NCBI RefSeq assembly: GCF_023229695.1
Contig: NZ_JALNYS010000015.1
Location: 23,087-87,086, forward strand
Source of the DNA: Sulfuricurvum sp.
Lineage (GTDB): Bacteria > Campylobacterota > Campylobacteria > Campylobacterales > Sulfurimonadaceae
Direction of reading: 5' to 3'
DNA: 64,000 nucleotides
Shown here piece after piece: positions 52,126-61,342 of this stretch (positions within the stretch are counted from its first letter, which is position 1; every line of letters begins with the position of its first letter). A program made the translations under genes and the position numbers. Under the pieces are notes generated by a model. It did no database searches, was not told the origin of the DNA, and was given only the letters and a program-made list of their open reading frames with translations.

Positions 52126-52419
52126 ATGATGTTGGTTCATAGTGTTATGTTTCAGTTTAAAGAAGAGAACAAAGAGGCCAATTTGGCCCGTGTTAAAACA
52201 ATGCTCGAAGCGCTGCCGCAGATGATCGAAACGTTGTGCAGCATGGAAGTCGGAATTGATATCAGCCGTTCGGAGCGGTCGTTTGATCTCGTTTTGGTAT
52301 CGACGTTCGACGATCAGGCGGGGCTTGACGCGTATGTTCCCCATCCGGCCCATCAGGAGGTGGTGCGTGTGATCAAAGAGGTGACAACCCTCTCGAAAGT
52401 CGTCGATTACATCCGCTAA
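52126..52419 (+). CDS. Dabb (stress-responsive A/B barrel) protein
   Basis: A 97-residue protein beginning MMLVHSVMFQFKEENKEANL, with SFDLVLVSTFDDQAGLDAY and HPAHQEVV, matching the dimeric alpha/beta-barrel (Dabb) family. Its substrate is not known. Either of two adjacent ATG codons (52126, 52129) may be used; AAAGGA precedes them. Probably in one operon with gpsA (6-base gap). Confidence 0.85.
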   Translation: MMLVHSVMFQFKEENKEANLARVKTMLEALPQMIETLCSMEVGIDISRSERSFDLVLVSTFDDQAGLDAYVPHPAHQEVVRVIKEVTTLSKVVDYIR

Positions 52420-52465
52420 TGGGGAATGTTCTTTCGGATCCGAAAGATACGGGCAGTTTCAAGAG
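52420..52465. repeat. Degenerate hairpin-element fragment with 18-bp palindrome
   Basis: GGGGAATGTTCTTTCGGATC and the following CGAAAGATACGGGCAGTTTC align with the left-centre of the 8939/11035 elements (GGGGAATTATTCTCCCGCATC and CGGAAGATGCGGGTAGCTTT in copy 2, ignoring one base). Within it TCTTTCGGATCCGAAAGA (52430-52447) is a perfect palindrome, well placed as a two-way terminator between convergent genes. Confidence 0.55.
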
Positions 52466-53238
52466 GAAGCCAGCTGTTTATGGCGGTACATGGCGCTGTC
52501 GGCTTGATCGATGATAGTGGATCGGATCGATCCTTTGGCAAACGGTGCGATACCGTAGGCAAAACAGGCTTTGAATGCGTGGGAATTGATTTTAAAATGG
52601 GTTTTTTGAAAATAGGTTAAGGCATTTTCCATTTTGAGTTTTGCATCGTTTGGATCTGAATTAAATAATACGATAAATTCGTCTCCACCGTATCGAACCA
52701 CTTCTCCCCCCGTTGTTCTAAGCTTGTGGGCAATATGAACGAGTACTTTGTCGCCGATCGTATGGCCGTAGGTATCGTTGATATGTTTAAATTTATTTAG
52801 ATCGACGATGACCAAAATCCCCTCTTTGCTCATTGAAACTCCGTCGTTATCGAGTATCGTATCATCAAACCATTTACGATTGTACGCATGGGTCAGATTG
52901 TCGATGTAGACCATTTTTCGGAGGGTATCGGTCTCTGCACGGAGTTTTTTGGTTTCCGCCAGAATGGTTTGAAGCTGAAAGGTATTTTGGGTTTCGATCG
53001 CTTTGATGGCACTGTCGGTACATTCCGCAAGGGTTATGATGTGACGGAGCATCTGCTCATTAAGCATTTCGGGATTGAGAAGTTCATCGGGTTTGAGCTC
53101 AATCTGGTATTTTTTGGCGAATTGGGCGTAAAGCTTGCCGTAGTATGCGGGCAATACCACGTTCAGCGGCTCAATGGTTTTTTTGATATCCGTAGTAATG
53201 GCGATATGATCTTCATATGCAGTAGACATGGGCGTCAT
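52459..53238 (-). CDS. Diguanylate cyclase (GGDEF)
   Basis: A 259-residue soluble protein: a helical N-terminal part (about 1-95) followed by a GGDEF domain (IVDLNKFKHINDTYGHTIGD and VRYGGDEFIVLFNS). No RxxD inhibitory site is seen five residues before GGDEF. It makes c-di-GMP. The N-terminal region lacks a recognised sensor domain. A start nine bases downstream of 53238 (MSTAYEDH) is also possible. Confidence 0.9.
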   Translation of the reverse strand: MTPMSTAYEDHIAITTDIKKTIEPLNVVLPAYYGKLYAQFAKKYQIELKPDELLNPEMLNEQMLRHIITLAECTDSAIKAIETQNTFQLQTILAETKKLRAETDTLRKMVYIDNLTHAYNRKWFDDTILDNDGVSMSKEGILVIVDLNKFKHINDTYGHTIGDKVLVHIAHKLRTTGGEVVRYGGDEFIVLFNSDPNDAKLKMENALTYFQKTHFKINSHAFKACFAYGIAPFAKGSIRSTIIDQADSAMYRHKQLASS

Positions 53239-53546
53239 TTCCGATTAATTTGGAGTGATAAGAGTTCACTCTGTTATTGAATTATAGTAGGATAAAGGTT
53301 TTAGGAGCTTTATTTCGTGTTGAAACGGTCAAATTGGGGGGCAAATGAGGAAAAAATGTATTAAAAATGTGATAATATGGCCCAATAGCAACCGGGGCTT
53401 GAACCAAAAATATTTATTAATATTTATGTTTGATACTTGAAATGGAATTTTAAGAAAAAGTAAAAATTATAAAAAATATCAAATTTTATTAATGTACTTT
53501 TAACAATTTTGGATTACAATGAGACATATTATCAAAGGAGTTTCCC
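53239..53546. promoter_or_regulatory. AT-rich divergent intergenic region
   Basis: This 308-base gap separates divergent genes and holds no coding frame of note. A TACAAT at about 53515-53520 and AAAGGAG just before 53547 serve the rightward gene. The AT content rises sharply from 53440 on, typical of a strong promoter UP region. No hairpin of note is seen. Confidence 0.4.
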
Positions 53547-53921
53547 ATGAAAACGTTAATTACCCTTTTGTCGGCTTCGGCTTTCATCTCAACGATGGCA
53601 TTTGCAGAAACGGCGGTCATGAACCAAGAGAAGAGTCAGATTCACAATGAGACACAAAGCCGTTTTCATACGATGAAAACCGATGAGCTTTTGGAAAAAC
53701 GGGGGACAATGACAACGCAGCAGGATCGTGAACAGCTCCATAACGAACTGATGAGCCGTCAGCAAACGATGACCAAGGAAGAAAAAGAGAAATTTATGCA
53801 ACGACCGGAAAACCGTACCCCGAAAATGAAAAATATGGGACAAGGACAAGGGATGATGCAAGGTCAAGGTAACGGAATGGGCTCAGGCGGTGGAATGGGC
53901 AAAGGGATGGGGGGGCGTTAA
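53547..53921 (+). CDS. Exported Met/Gly/Gln-rich protein
   Basis: A 124-residue protein with signal peptide (ITLLSASAFISTMAFAE), a charged helical middle (about 25-90, with repeated HNE-x-QSR and HNE-x-MSR segments), and a C-terminal low-complexity tail of Gly, Met and Gln (MGQGQGMMQGQGNGMGSGGG). Methionine-rich tails can bind Cu(I). Function unknown; strong ribosome site AAAGGAG suggests good expression. Confidence 0.6.
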   Translation: MKTLITLLSASAFISTMAFAETAVMNQEKSQIHNETQSRFHTMKTDELLEKRGTMTTQQDREQLHNELMSRQQTMTKEEKEKFMQRPENRTPKMKNMGQGQGMMQGQGNGMGSGGGMGKGMGGR

Positions 53922-53934
53922 ATCGTCCCTTTGT

Positions 53935-54831
53935 TTACCTTTCTACCACATAGAGCGCTCTTAGCCTATGGCTCTTTGCCGGGAGGAGAGTGATGATCTC
54001 ATCTCCCGTATTGGCAGTCTCGATGCAGACCATTTTTTTGTAATCGTCAGCCGATAAATCGTTTTTTTCTTCACACACGCGACTCCACGGATTCCATACT
54101 ACAGCCGTTTTACTCCCTTCGCACGTGATACGTATAGTTCGTTTTAGCGACTCATCATGGATGATGATGTCACCGCCGTCAAACGGATAGATACGGTCGG
54201 TTTCGGCGTCGATGCAAAGCGGGCCGCTTTGAATTTTTTCGGTTCCGCCGTCCGTTTTGTCGGCGTAGGTGTACCCTTCCAGTCCCGTGATAACGGTTTG
54301 GGAAATATCGCCTACGGCAAAGTAGGTGTGAAGTGCTTGTGTAAGCTCCATAGGGATGTCGCCGAGGTTATGGGTCGTGAGTTCCATCGAGAGCGTTTTG
54401 CCTACGGTGAGGGTGAGGGTAAGGCGGAAACGGTGGGGCCACAGTGCATAGGTTTCCGGTGTATCGGTCAGCTCGAGGGTGAGGATACATCCGCCATCAG
54501 GGATGAGGGCAGAGGAAACGACGTTCCACATCCGGGTGCGGGCGAGTCCATGGTCACTTCTCCCCCGTTGCTGCGGATCGGGGCCGAACCACGGCCAGCA
54601 AATCGGAACGCCGCCACGGATAGGGGTTCCTTGGTTAAAAATCGCTTTTTGACTGAGAAAGAGAAGCTCTTGGGAACCCAACGTACAGGAGAGGAGATGG
54701 GCACCGTAGGGGGAGATGGCAGCAGTGGCATCGGGGGTCGTAATGAGGGCAATCGGCAATCCGCCCGGTCCCTCTCTAAAGGTTAGGGTCCCCGCGAGGG
54801 AGTGCAGGGCGTTGAGGGTTTCAATCTCCAT
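53935..54831 (-). CDS. D-hexose-6-phosphate mutarotase-like protein
   Basis: A 298-residue galactose-mutarotase-fold protein of the YeaD group: PYGAHLLSC, IRGGVPICWPWFGPD, the active-site histidine in DHGLARTRMW and ALHTYFAVGD. It equilibrates alpha and beta anomers of glucose 6-phosphate or related sugar phosphates. It lies 8 bases after the ABC-F gene on the same strand, so is likely co-transcribed. Confidence 0.87.
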   Translation of the reverse strand: MEIETLNALHSLAGTLTFREGPGGLPIALITTPDATAAISPYGAHLLSCTLGSQELLFLSQKAIFNQGTPIRGGVPICWPWFGPDPQQRGRSDHGLARTRMWNVVSSALIPDGGCILTLELTDTPETYALWPHRFRLTLTLTVGKTLSMELTTHNLGDIPMELTQALHTYFAVGDISQTVITGLEGYTYADKTDGGTEKIQSGPLCIDAETDRIYPFDGGDIIIHDESLKRTIRITCEGSKTAVVWNPWSRVCEEKNDLSADDYKKMVCIETANTGDEIITLLPAKSHRLRALYVVER

Positions 54832-54839
54832 GGAATCTC

Positions 54840-56798
54840 CTAAGTATTTTTGAGCGCTTCAATCGTTTCGCGTTTCTCTTCGATATTCAATAGCTCATCG
54901 ACTTTGATCTCATACAGCGCTTTGACTTTTTCGAGCTCCTCGGCCAGCACCGTGATCCCGATTTTTTCATACTGCTTCGGATCGGCCAGAGCAGCGCCCA
55001 GTTCATCGATTTTGGTTTCAAGTGCATCGATTTCAACGGGAAGCTTTTCCAGCGCTTTTTGTTCGTTAAACGTGAGTTTGAGAATTTTCGGTTTTTCGGT
55101 CTGTACCGGAACCGTCGCAGCAGCGGGTTTGGAAAATTCCTCCTCCATCGCCTCCATTTCTTGGAACTCTTTTTCGTCTTCGAGGTACTCGCTGTAGGGC
55201 TTGTAGCTCTCCTCGATGGTGCCGTCGCCTTTGAAGATAAAGAGTTTTTTGGCGATCTTATCGACGAAATAGCGGTCGTGGCTCACGAGGATAACGGCAC
55301 CGGGAAAGCTTTGAAGCTTCTCTTCGAGGATGTTGATCGTAGGGATGTCGAGGTCGTTGGTCGGCTCATCGAGGATGAGGATATCCACTTTTTTCGTAAA
55401 GAGCAGAGCAAGGGCGACACGGTTTTTCTCACCGCCGCTGAGGACGCCGATCTTTTTATCGAGAAATTCGCGCGGGAAGAGGAAGTTTTTGAGATAACCG
55501 TAGACGTGGTAGTCCTGTCCCTGTGCATCGACGCGGTCACCGCCGTGGGGGCAGAAGGTTTCGATGAGATTGAGGTTGTCGTCGAGCATTTCGCGGTGCT
55601 GATCGAAATAGCCGATGGTGAGGTCCCCTTGTTTGATCATTCCGGAGGTGGGTTTAAGCCGTCCCAGCAGTGCTTTGAGGAGGGTTGATTTGCCGCTGCC
55701 GTTGGGTCCGACGACGGCGATGACGTCTTTTTGCAAGATGCGGGTCGAGAAATCTTTGATGAGAAGTTTATCCCCGAGGGTGAGTCCCAGATGTTCGATC
55801 TCAAAGAGCATCTTTTGGCGGTTGATCCCCTCGGAACGGTTAAAGTGCTTGGCTTCGCGCTCCAGTTCCAGTTTCATTTTACGGATTTTTGAGGGGTTGT
55901 TTTTGGCATCTTCGCGCAGCTGCAATACCCGCTGTTTACGCCCTTCGTTCCGTTTCAGGCGCGCTTTGACCCCCCGACGGAGCCATTCGTTTTCGGTTTT
56001 GAGGAGTTTGAGGAGGTTGTCGTGCTGCTGCGCCATGGTGCGCAGAAGCTCTTGCTTTTGCTCCAGATAGTTGCTGTAGCCGCCGGAAAATTCGCGCAGG
56101 GAACAATCCTCGACTTCGATCGTTTTGGTGGCGATCTGATCGATGAAATACCTATCATGCGAGATAAAGAGGAGGGTGAACCGCTCTTTGAGGATCAGCT
56201 CTTCGAGAAATTCGACCATGTAGACGTCGAGATGGTTGGTCGGCTCATCGAGGAGGAGGATATCGGGTTTTTGAAGGAGGATCGAGGCGAGGGCGACACG
56301 CCGCTGTTCCCCTCCGCTGAGGAGGTCCACTTTTTTGGTTTCGTACTCTTTGAGCATGAAATGGTGCATCACCCGCTCGATTTTGTCATCGAGGTTCCAC
56401 GCGTTGTGGTGGTCGAGAAAATTGGTCAGGCGGGCCTGCTCATCAAGAAGGGCGGCATTGTCGAACTCCTCGGCCAGCAGGTGTGAAATCTCATCAAACC
56501 GGACTTTCGCCGATTTGAGCTCCCCTAGACCCGCCTCGATCGCTTCGCGGACGTTGTGATCGGGATCAAACTTCGGGACTTGTGAGAGCATTTTGATCTC
56601 AATTCCCTGACGGGTAATCCGCTCTCCGGCATCGGTATCGAGAGAACCGTGGACGATTTTCATCAGCGTCGATTTGCCGCTGCCGTTTTTTCCGACGATA
56701 ACGACCCTCTCCCCCTCATCGATGTGAAAGTTGATGTTTTCTAAAATTTTTTGGGCTTCGTAGTGTTTGGATACATTAAGGAGATCGACAAGTGCCAT
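54840..56798 (-). CDS. ABC-F family ATPase (Uup-like)
   Basis: A 652-residue soluble protein with two ABC domains (Walker A GKNGSGKSTLMK and GPNGSGKSTLLK; signatures LSGGEQRRVALA and LSGGEKNRVALA; Walker B LLLDEPTNHLD and LILDEPTNDLD). It has a linker of basic helices between them and a C-terminal coiled coil (about 570-650) like Uup. ABC-F proteins act on the ribosome or, for Uup, in genome stability. No transmembrane region. Confidence 0.92.
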   Translation of the reverse strand: MALVDLLNVSKHYEAQKILENINFHIDEGERVVIVGKNGSGKSTLMKIVHGSLDTDAGERITRQGIEIKMLSQVPKFDPDHNVREAIEAGLGELKSAKVRFDEISHLLAEEFDNAALLDEQARLTNFLDHHNAWNLDDKIERVMHHFMLKEYETKKVDLLSGGEQRRVALASILLQKPDILLLDEPTNHLDVYMVEFLEELILKERFTLLFISHDRYFIDQIATKTIEVEDCSLREFSGGYSNYLEQKQELLRTMAQQHDNLLKLLKTENEWLRRGVKARLKRNEGRKQRVLQLREDAKNNPSKIRKMKLELEREAKHFNRSEGINRQKMLFEIEHLGLTLGDKLLIKDFSTRILQKDVIAVVGPNGSGKSTLLKALLGRLKPTSGMIKQGDLTIGYFDQHREMLDDNLNLIETFCPHGGDRVDAQGQDYHVYGYLKNFLFPREFLDKKIGVLSGGEKNRVALALLFTKKVDILILDEPTNDLDIPTINILEEKLQSFPGAVILVSHDRYFVDKIAKKLFIFKGDGTIEESYKPYSEYLEDEKEFQEMEAMEEEFSKPAAATVPVQTEKPKILKLTFNEQKALEKLPVEIDALETKIDELGAALADPKQYEKIGITVLAEELEKVKALYEIKVDELLNIEEKRETIEALKNT

Positions 56799-56908
56799 AA
56801 ATAGTGTTACCCTATTTTTTCGCGATTATACCGCAGAAGGGCTTTAGGAATGATTGGGGATAGGCACAATGGTACTGTAAAAGTCAATTAAGCTGAAGAT
56901 TAAATTTT

Positions 56909-58402
56909 TTAATGCCCTCCCATCACTTTTTCAATATCAGAGGGTTTATCGTGAATGCCGAAACGGTCGATAATGGTACGAGTTGCCTCATTCTGCCCGA
57001 TCACTTCTACCTCTTTGCCCATATTGCGCAGCTTGATGAGCGCTTTATCGAGTGTATAAACCGCCGTAATATCCCAAAAGTGAGCGTGCGTTACATCGAT
57101 AATGACATTTTTCACCTCTTCTTTGTAGTCAAATTCATTTGCAAAACGATCAGCGGAGTTAAAAAAGATTTGACCGACAAATTTATAGATTCGGGTATTG
57201 CTTGTCTCTTCATACGATTTCGTACAATACATAAAATGGCTGATTTTGTTGGCAAAAAAGAGTGCCGCCAATAATACGCCGGTTAAAACACCCAGTGCTA
57301 GGTTATGAGTCGCAATGACTACACCGGTCGTGGCAATCATAACGATATTGGTCGAGAGAGGCAATGTTTTAAGCCCTTTAACCGACGGCCAGCTAAACGT
57401 CCCGATGGAGACCATAATCATCACCGCAACCAATGCCGCCATCGGGATTTGTTTGATCAAATCGGACATAAATACGACCATTATGAGCAGTAGTACTCCA
57501 GCGATTAGAGTCGAAAGACGTCCGCGACCGCCTGATTTAACATTGATAACCGACTGGCCGATCATCGCACACCCCGCCATGCCCCCCATACATCCGCTGG
57601 CAATATTGGCGATCCCCTGACCTTTGGCTTCACGGTTTTTATCACTGTCGGTATCGGTCATATCATCGATGATTGTCGCCGTCATAAACGATTCGAGCAA
57701 CCCCACTGCCGCCAGTGCCGCCGAGTAAGGAAAAATGATCGAAAATGTTTCGAAGTTTAAAGGTACGTCTGGCCAGAGAAAAATCGGGAGGGTATCAGGC
57801 ATTGATCCCATATCGCCGACCGTACGGACATCAATTCCCATTGTCACAACGATAATCGTTAGGACGACAATCGTTACGAGTGGTGAGGGAATCAGTTTTC
57901 CGATTGTCGGGATATAGGGAAACAGGTAAATGATCCCAAGACCTGCCGCCGTTAGCGCATAAACATGCCATGTGACATTGGTCAGTTCAGGCAGCTGCGC
58001 CATAAAGATCAAAATTGCCAATGCATTTACAAACCCGATTACAACGGTACGGGAGACGAAACTCATCAGAATACCGAGTTTCATATACCCTGCTAGTATT
58101 TGCAATACTCCCGTCAACAATGTTGCCGCCATCAGATATTGCAACCCGTGCTCTTTGACAAGTGTCACCATGAGCAACGCCATTGCCCCCGTAGCGGCAG
58201 AAATCATCCCCGCACGACCGCCGACAAATGCGATGACCGTCGCAATACAAAACGACGCATACAATCCCACTTTAGGGTCAACTCCCGCAATGATCGAAAA
58301 GGCGATCGCTTCGGGGATAAGAGCGAGGGCTACGACGATTCCGGCGAGAATATCGCCGCGAATGTTGCCGAACCACTCTTGTTTGGGTGATAAAATCAGC
58401 AT
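56909..58402 (-). CDS. SulP family anion transporter
   Basis: A 497-residue membrane protein with 10-12 helices, the N-terminal LSPKQEWFGNIRGDILAGIV and YASFCIATVIAFVGGRAGMI motifs of SulP, and a C-terminal STAS domain (NVIIDVTHAHFWDITAVYTL). SulP proteins move sulfate or bicarbonate, often with Na+; which one is not shown. The ATG at 58402 with AGGAT upstream is preferred over one at 58459. The neighbouring nhaA could supply a sodium gradient. Confidence 0.88.
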   Translation of the reverse strand: MLILSPKQEWFGNIRGDILAGIVVALALIPEAIAFSIIAGVDPKVGLYASFCIATVIAFVGGRAGMISAATGAMALLMVTLVKEHGLQYLMAATLLTGVLQILAGYMKLGILMSFVSRTVVIGFVNALAILIFMAQLPELTNVTWHVYALTAAGLGIIYLFPYIPTIGKLIPSPLVTIVVLTIIVVTMGIDVRTVGDMGSMPDTLPIFLWPDVPLNFETFSIIFPYSAALAAVGLLESFMTATIIDDMTDTDSDKNREAKGQGIANIASGCMGGMAGCAMIGQSVINVKSGGRGRLSTLIAGVLLLIMVVFMSDLIKQIPMAALVAVMIMVSIGTFSWPSVKGLKTLPLSTNIVMIATTGVVIATHNLALGVLTGVLLAALFFANKISHFMYCTKSYEETSNTRIYKFVGQIFFNSADRFANEFDYKEEVKNVIIDVTHAHFWDITAVYTLDKALIKLRNMGKEVEVIGQNEATRTIIDRFGIHDKPSDIEKVMGGH

Positions 58403-58423
58403 AGTAAATCCTAAAAATATTTT

Positions 58424-58436
58424 ATGTGGTCCACAT
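58424..58436. promoter_or_regulatory. Perfect palindrome in sulP leader
   Basis: ATGTGG-T-CCACAT lies about 22 bases upstream of the sulP start, in its probable leader. It could be an operator. The region to 58613 separates divergent genes; a TATAAT at 58581-58586 serves the DUF389 gene. Confidence 0.35.
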
Positions 58437-58613
58437 GCAACAACCGCTTTAAGCGACACGAAGCAAAGTGCTTTTAATACGAAAAATAGGATTTCGGAAA
58501 GTGCGACAAAAAAGGGTTTTACGATAAGCGGAAAAATCTTACCGAAAAGGGACTTACATAGCCATTAGCTTTCGTTTGGTTATAATAAAATATCAAATAG
58601 AGGATGATCCATT

Positions 58614-59978
58614 ATGACCAATCTTGAAGAACACCGTACATGGCTTCATGTAAAAAAGATCGTTCGAGAGCGGCTAAGCTTAACAGACGATAAAGCAGAT
58701 GATGATGTAATCGATGGGCGGATTCGCGGCGATATTTACATGAAAGGGTCTAACCTCTGGATTTTGATGTTTGCTATCCTAATTGCGTCCATCGGTCTAA
58801 ATGTCAACTCTACTGCCGTTATCATCGGTGCGATGCTGATTTCTCCACTCATGGGACCCATTATGGGAATTGGATATGGAGCAGGCATCAATGATTTTGT
58901 GCTTATCCGACGTTCTTTTAAAAATTTGGCCATTGCTACCCTGATTGCACTTATCACTTCGACGCTTTATTTCTCACTCTCCCCTCTTGATACCGCACAA
59001 TCAGAACTCTTAGCACGGACAACTCCTACCGTATGGGATGTATTGATCGGTCTGTTCGGTGGACTGGCTGGAATTGTGGCGGTTACCCGTAAAGAAAAAA
59101 CCAATGTGATTCCCGGAGTGGCTATTGCAACGGCCCTGATGCCTCCACTGTGCACCGCCGGATTTGGTCTGGCTACAGGGCATTGGAATTATTTTTTTGG
59201 CGCGTTTTATCTGTACACAATTAATTTTGTGTTTATTGCGCTGTCAGCATTTTTAATCGTTCGTGCTTTCCATATTACGGAAAAAATATACGTTGATCCA
59301 GCGATTGCCAAACGTGCACAACGCTATATCATAGCGGTAGCCATTGCAACAATGCTCCCTAGCTCCTATTTGGCGTATCAACTGGTCGAAGAAGAGGTAT
59401 TCAAGGCAAAAGCTTCAGCATTTGTGAGTGAAAACTTGAATTTTACCAAAACCAATGTCGCTCAAGTCAAAATCGATCCGAAAACCTATGAGGTCAAAGT
59501 CTTTTTGATCGGCGAATATATCTCAGAAAATAAACTTAACGATATTAGCGTTCGTATGACGAAGGGGGGACTCAAAAATGCTCAGCTGAAAGTCTATCAA
59601 AACGGCGAACGCGATGACGTCGACATCTCCACGCTCAAGGCAGATATAGTGACCGATTTATATAAAAATGCTCAAGGAAAACTTGAAGCAAAAGATAATG
59701 AGATTACCCTTTTAAAAAAGCAGATCAAATCAACTTCAATACAAAAAGAACTGCACAATGAAATTCCCGATGAGATTCAGACACTGTTTCCTAAAATAAC
59801 AAAATGTATTCTCTCTGAGACCTATAGTATTCATCCTTCAGATCAAAACTTGAGTTCTAAATACTTTATTCTTAATATCGAAACCAAAGGGCGTTTGAGC
59901 AAGAGCGAGAGAGAGATTATCGAAAAATGGTTTCTTAAACGGACTAAAAACAGCCAGGTGATTCTATTTATCCAATAA
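58614..59978 (+). CDS. DUF389 family membrane protein
   Basis: A 454-residue protein with the DUF389 (TIGR00341-type) membrane core: NLWILMFAILIASIGLNVNS, then AMLISPLMGPIMGIGYG and FGGLAGIVAVTRKEKTNVIP with GVAIATALMPPLCTAGFGLA. The C-terminal 190 residues are soluble. Role unknown; members are thought to be transport-related. A terminator-like hairpin follows 48 bases after the stop. Confidence 0.85.
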   Translation: MTNLEEHRTWLHVKKIVRERLSLTDDKADDDVIDGRIRGDIYMKGSNLWILMFAILIASIGLNVNSTAVIIGAMLISPLMGPIMGIGYGAGINDFVLIRRSFKNLAIATLIALITSTLYFSLSPLDTAQSELLARTTPTVWDVLIGLFGGLAGIVAVTRKEKTNVIPGVAIATALMPPLCTAGFGLATGHWNYFFGAFYLYTINFVFIALSAFLIVRAFHITEKIYVDPAIAKRAQRYIIAVAIATMLPSSYLAYQLVEEEVFKAKASAFVSENLNFTKTNVAQVKIDPKTYEVKVFLIGEYISENKLNDISVRMTKGGLKNAQLKVYQNGERDDVDISTLKADIVTDLYKNAQGKLEAKDNEITLLKKQIKSTSIQKELHNEIPDEIQTLFPKITKCILSETYSIHPSDQNLSSKYFILNIETKGRLSKSEREIIEKWFLKRTKNSQVILFIQ

Positions 59979-60026
59979 ATGCCATTTCCTAACTGTTTAC
60001 TAACTAATTATAAACTACCTCCAATT

Positions 60027-60058
60027 GGGTGTCAAAGCAGTGACACCCGATATTTTTT
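60027..60058 (+). terminator. Intrinsic terminator after DUF389 gene
   Basis: GGGTGTCA-AAGCAG-TGACACCC forms eight perfect pairs and is followed by GATATTTTTT, a six-T run. This fits a Rho-independent terminator for the upstream gene. It lies within an apparent N-terminal extension of nhaA, which supports the later nhaA start. Confidence 0.75.
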
Positions 60059-60165
60059 CATTTGTATTACTCCTTAAATATACGTTTTTCTCTTTTGCAG
60101 CAAAGAGAAAAACTTTCTTCTGTAAATTCAATCAAAAACAAAGTTTTTTGCTTCCAAGGAAAAAT

Positions 60166-61332
60166 GTGCTCAGAACCTCACTATTGAATTTTTTCAAACT
60201 CGAATCGGCAACAGGAATCTTGTTGGTTATCGCAACATTATTCGCAATGCTTATGGCGAACACTTCTCTCGAACCGTTATATGATTCACTCACATCAATT
60301 CCGGTCGTTGTCAGCTTCGGATCATTGGTTATTGCAAAACCGCTCCTGTTATGGATTAATGATGGCTTAATGGCTGTTTTCTTCTTCATGATCGGGCTTG
60401 AAGTGAAACGCGAAGTGATCGAAGGTTCACTCCGCGATCCCAAAGCGATCGCCGTTCCCGCTTTTGCGGCCTTGGGCGGAATGCTCGTCCCCTCTATGAT
60501 TTATGCGTGGTTTAACTGGAACAACTCCGCAGCTTTGCAAGGGTGGGCTATCCCCTCAGCCACCGATATTGCGTTTGCCTTGGGGATTTTGACCCTTTTG
60601 GGAGATCGTGTCCCCAAAGGGCTTAAACTTTTCTTGCTGTCCCTTGCGATTATCGATGACTTGGGTGCGATCATAATCATTGCCCTTTTTTATACTGCCG
60701 ATCTTTCCACCATGTCGCTTGCTGTTGCCGCATCGATGATCGCTCTTTTGACCCTGATGAATCTTCGAGGGGTTATCAATCATACCGCTTATATTTTAGT
60801 CGGGATTATTTTGTGGATAGCCGTTTTAAAATCCGGTGTTCACGCAACCCTCGCAGGGGTTATACTGGGATTGCTGATTCCTCTGAAAAACAATCAGCAC
60901 CATTTTCATGAACTGGAACATTCACTGTATGTGCCTGTCAACTATGTGATTCTTCCTCTGTTTGCGTTCGTCAATACAGGGATCAGTTTTTCGGGTGTCT
61001 CATCGAAGGATTTTTATGACAATGTTACACTGGGTATCGCACTTGGGCTTTTCTTTGGAAAACAAATCGGTGTATTTTTGTTCAGTGCTTTAGCGGTATG
61101 GATGGGGTTTGGAAAGCTCCCTCTTGGAGTAAACTGGAAGCTTCTTTATGGCGTTTCCATTCTCAGCGGAATCGGGTTTACCATGTCGTTGTTTATCGGA
61201 TCGTTGGCATTTGAAGATGCAAGAGCTAGCGGTGTTGGGTTATGTGATGAGCGTTTGGGTATTTTGATGGGGTCAATGGTATCCGGATTGTTGGGATATG
61301 CTGCACTCCGCTTCTCTCTGCGTAAAGCCTAA
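60166..61332 (+). CDS. nhaA: Na+/H+ antiporter NhaA
   Basis: A 388-residue antiporter that expels Na+ in exchange for protons. Motifs: LNFFKLESATGILLVIATLF at the N-terminus, NDGLMAVFFFMIGLEVKREV, PSATDIAFALGIL, and the paired aspartates in LAIIDDLGAIIIIALFYT. The GTG at 60166 is chosen because AAGGA precedes it and the length then equals that of E. coli NhaA; upstream sequence contains a terminator hairpin. Confidence 0.94.
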   Translation: MLRTSLLNFFKLESATGILLVIATLFAMLMANTSLEPLYDSLTSIPVVVSFGSLVIAKPLLLWINDGLMAVFFFMIGLEVKREVIEGSLRDPKAIAVPAFAALGGMLVPSMIYAWFNWNNSAALQGWAIPSATDIAFALGILTLLGDRVPKGLKLFLLSLAIIDDLGAIIIIALFYTADLSTMSLAVAASMIALLTLMNLRGVINHTAYILVGIILWIAVLKSGVHATLAGVILGLLIPLKNNQHHFHELEHSLYVPVNYVILPLFAFVNTGISFSGVSSKDFYDNVTLGIALGLFFGKQIGVFLFSALAVWMGFGKLPLGVNWKLLYGVSILSGIGFTMSLFIGSLAFEDARASGVGLCDERLGILMGSMVSGLLGYAALRFSLRKA

Positions 61333-61342
61333 AGAAAATATT

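Noticed and set aside
55059..55688. 209-codon plus-strand open frame
   Set aside because: Opposite the second ABC domain of the ABC-F gene; acidic low-complexity translation typical of shadows.
60025..60165. 47-codon N-terminal extension of nhaA
   Set aside because: It contains a terminator hairpin plus T-run and does not match the NhaA N-terminus; the GTG at 60166 gives the family length.
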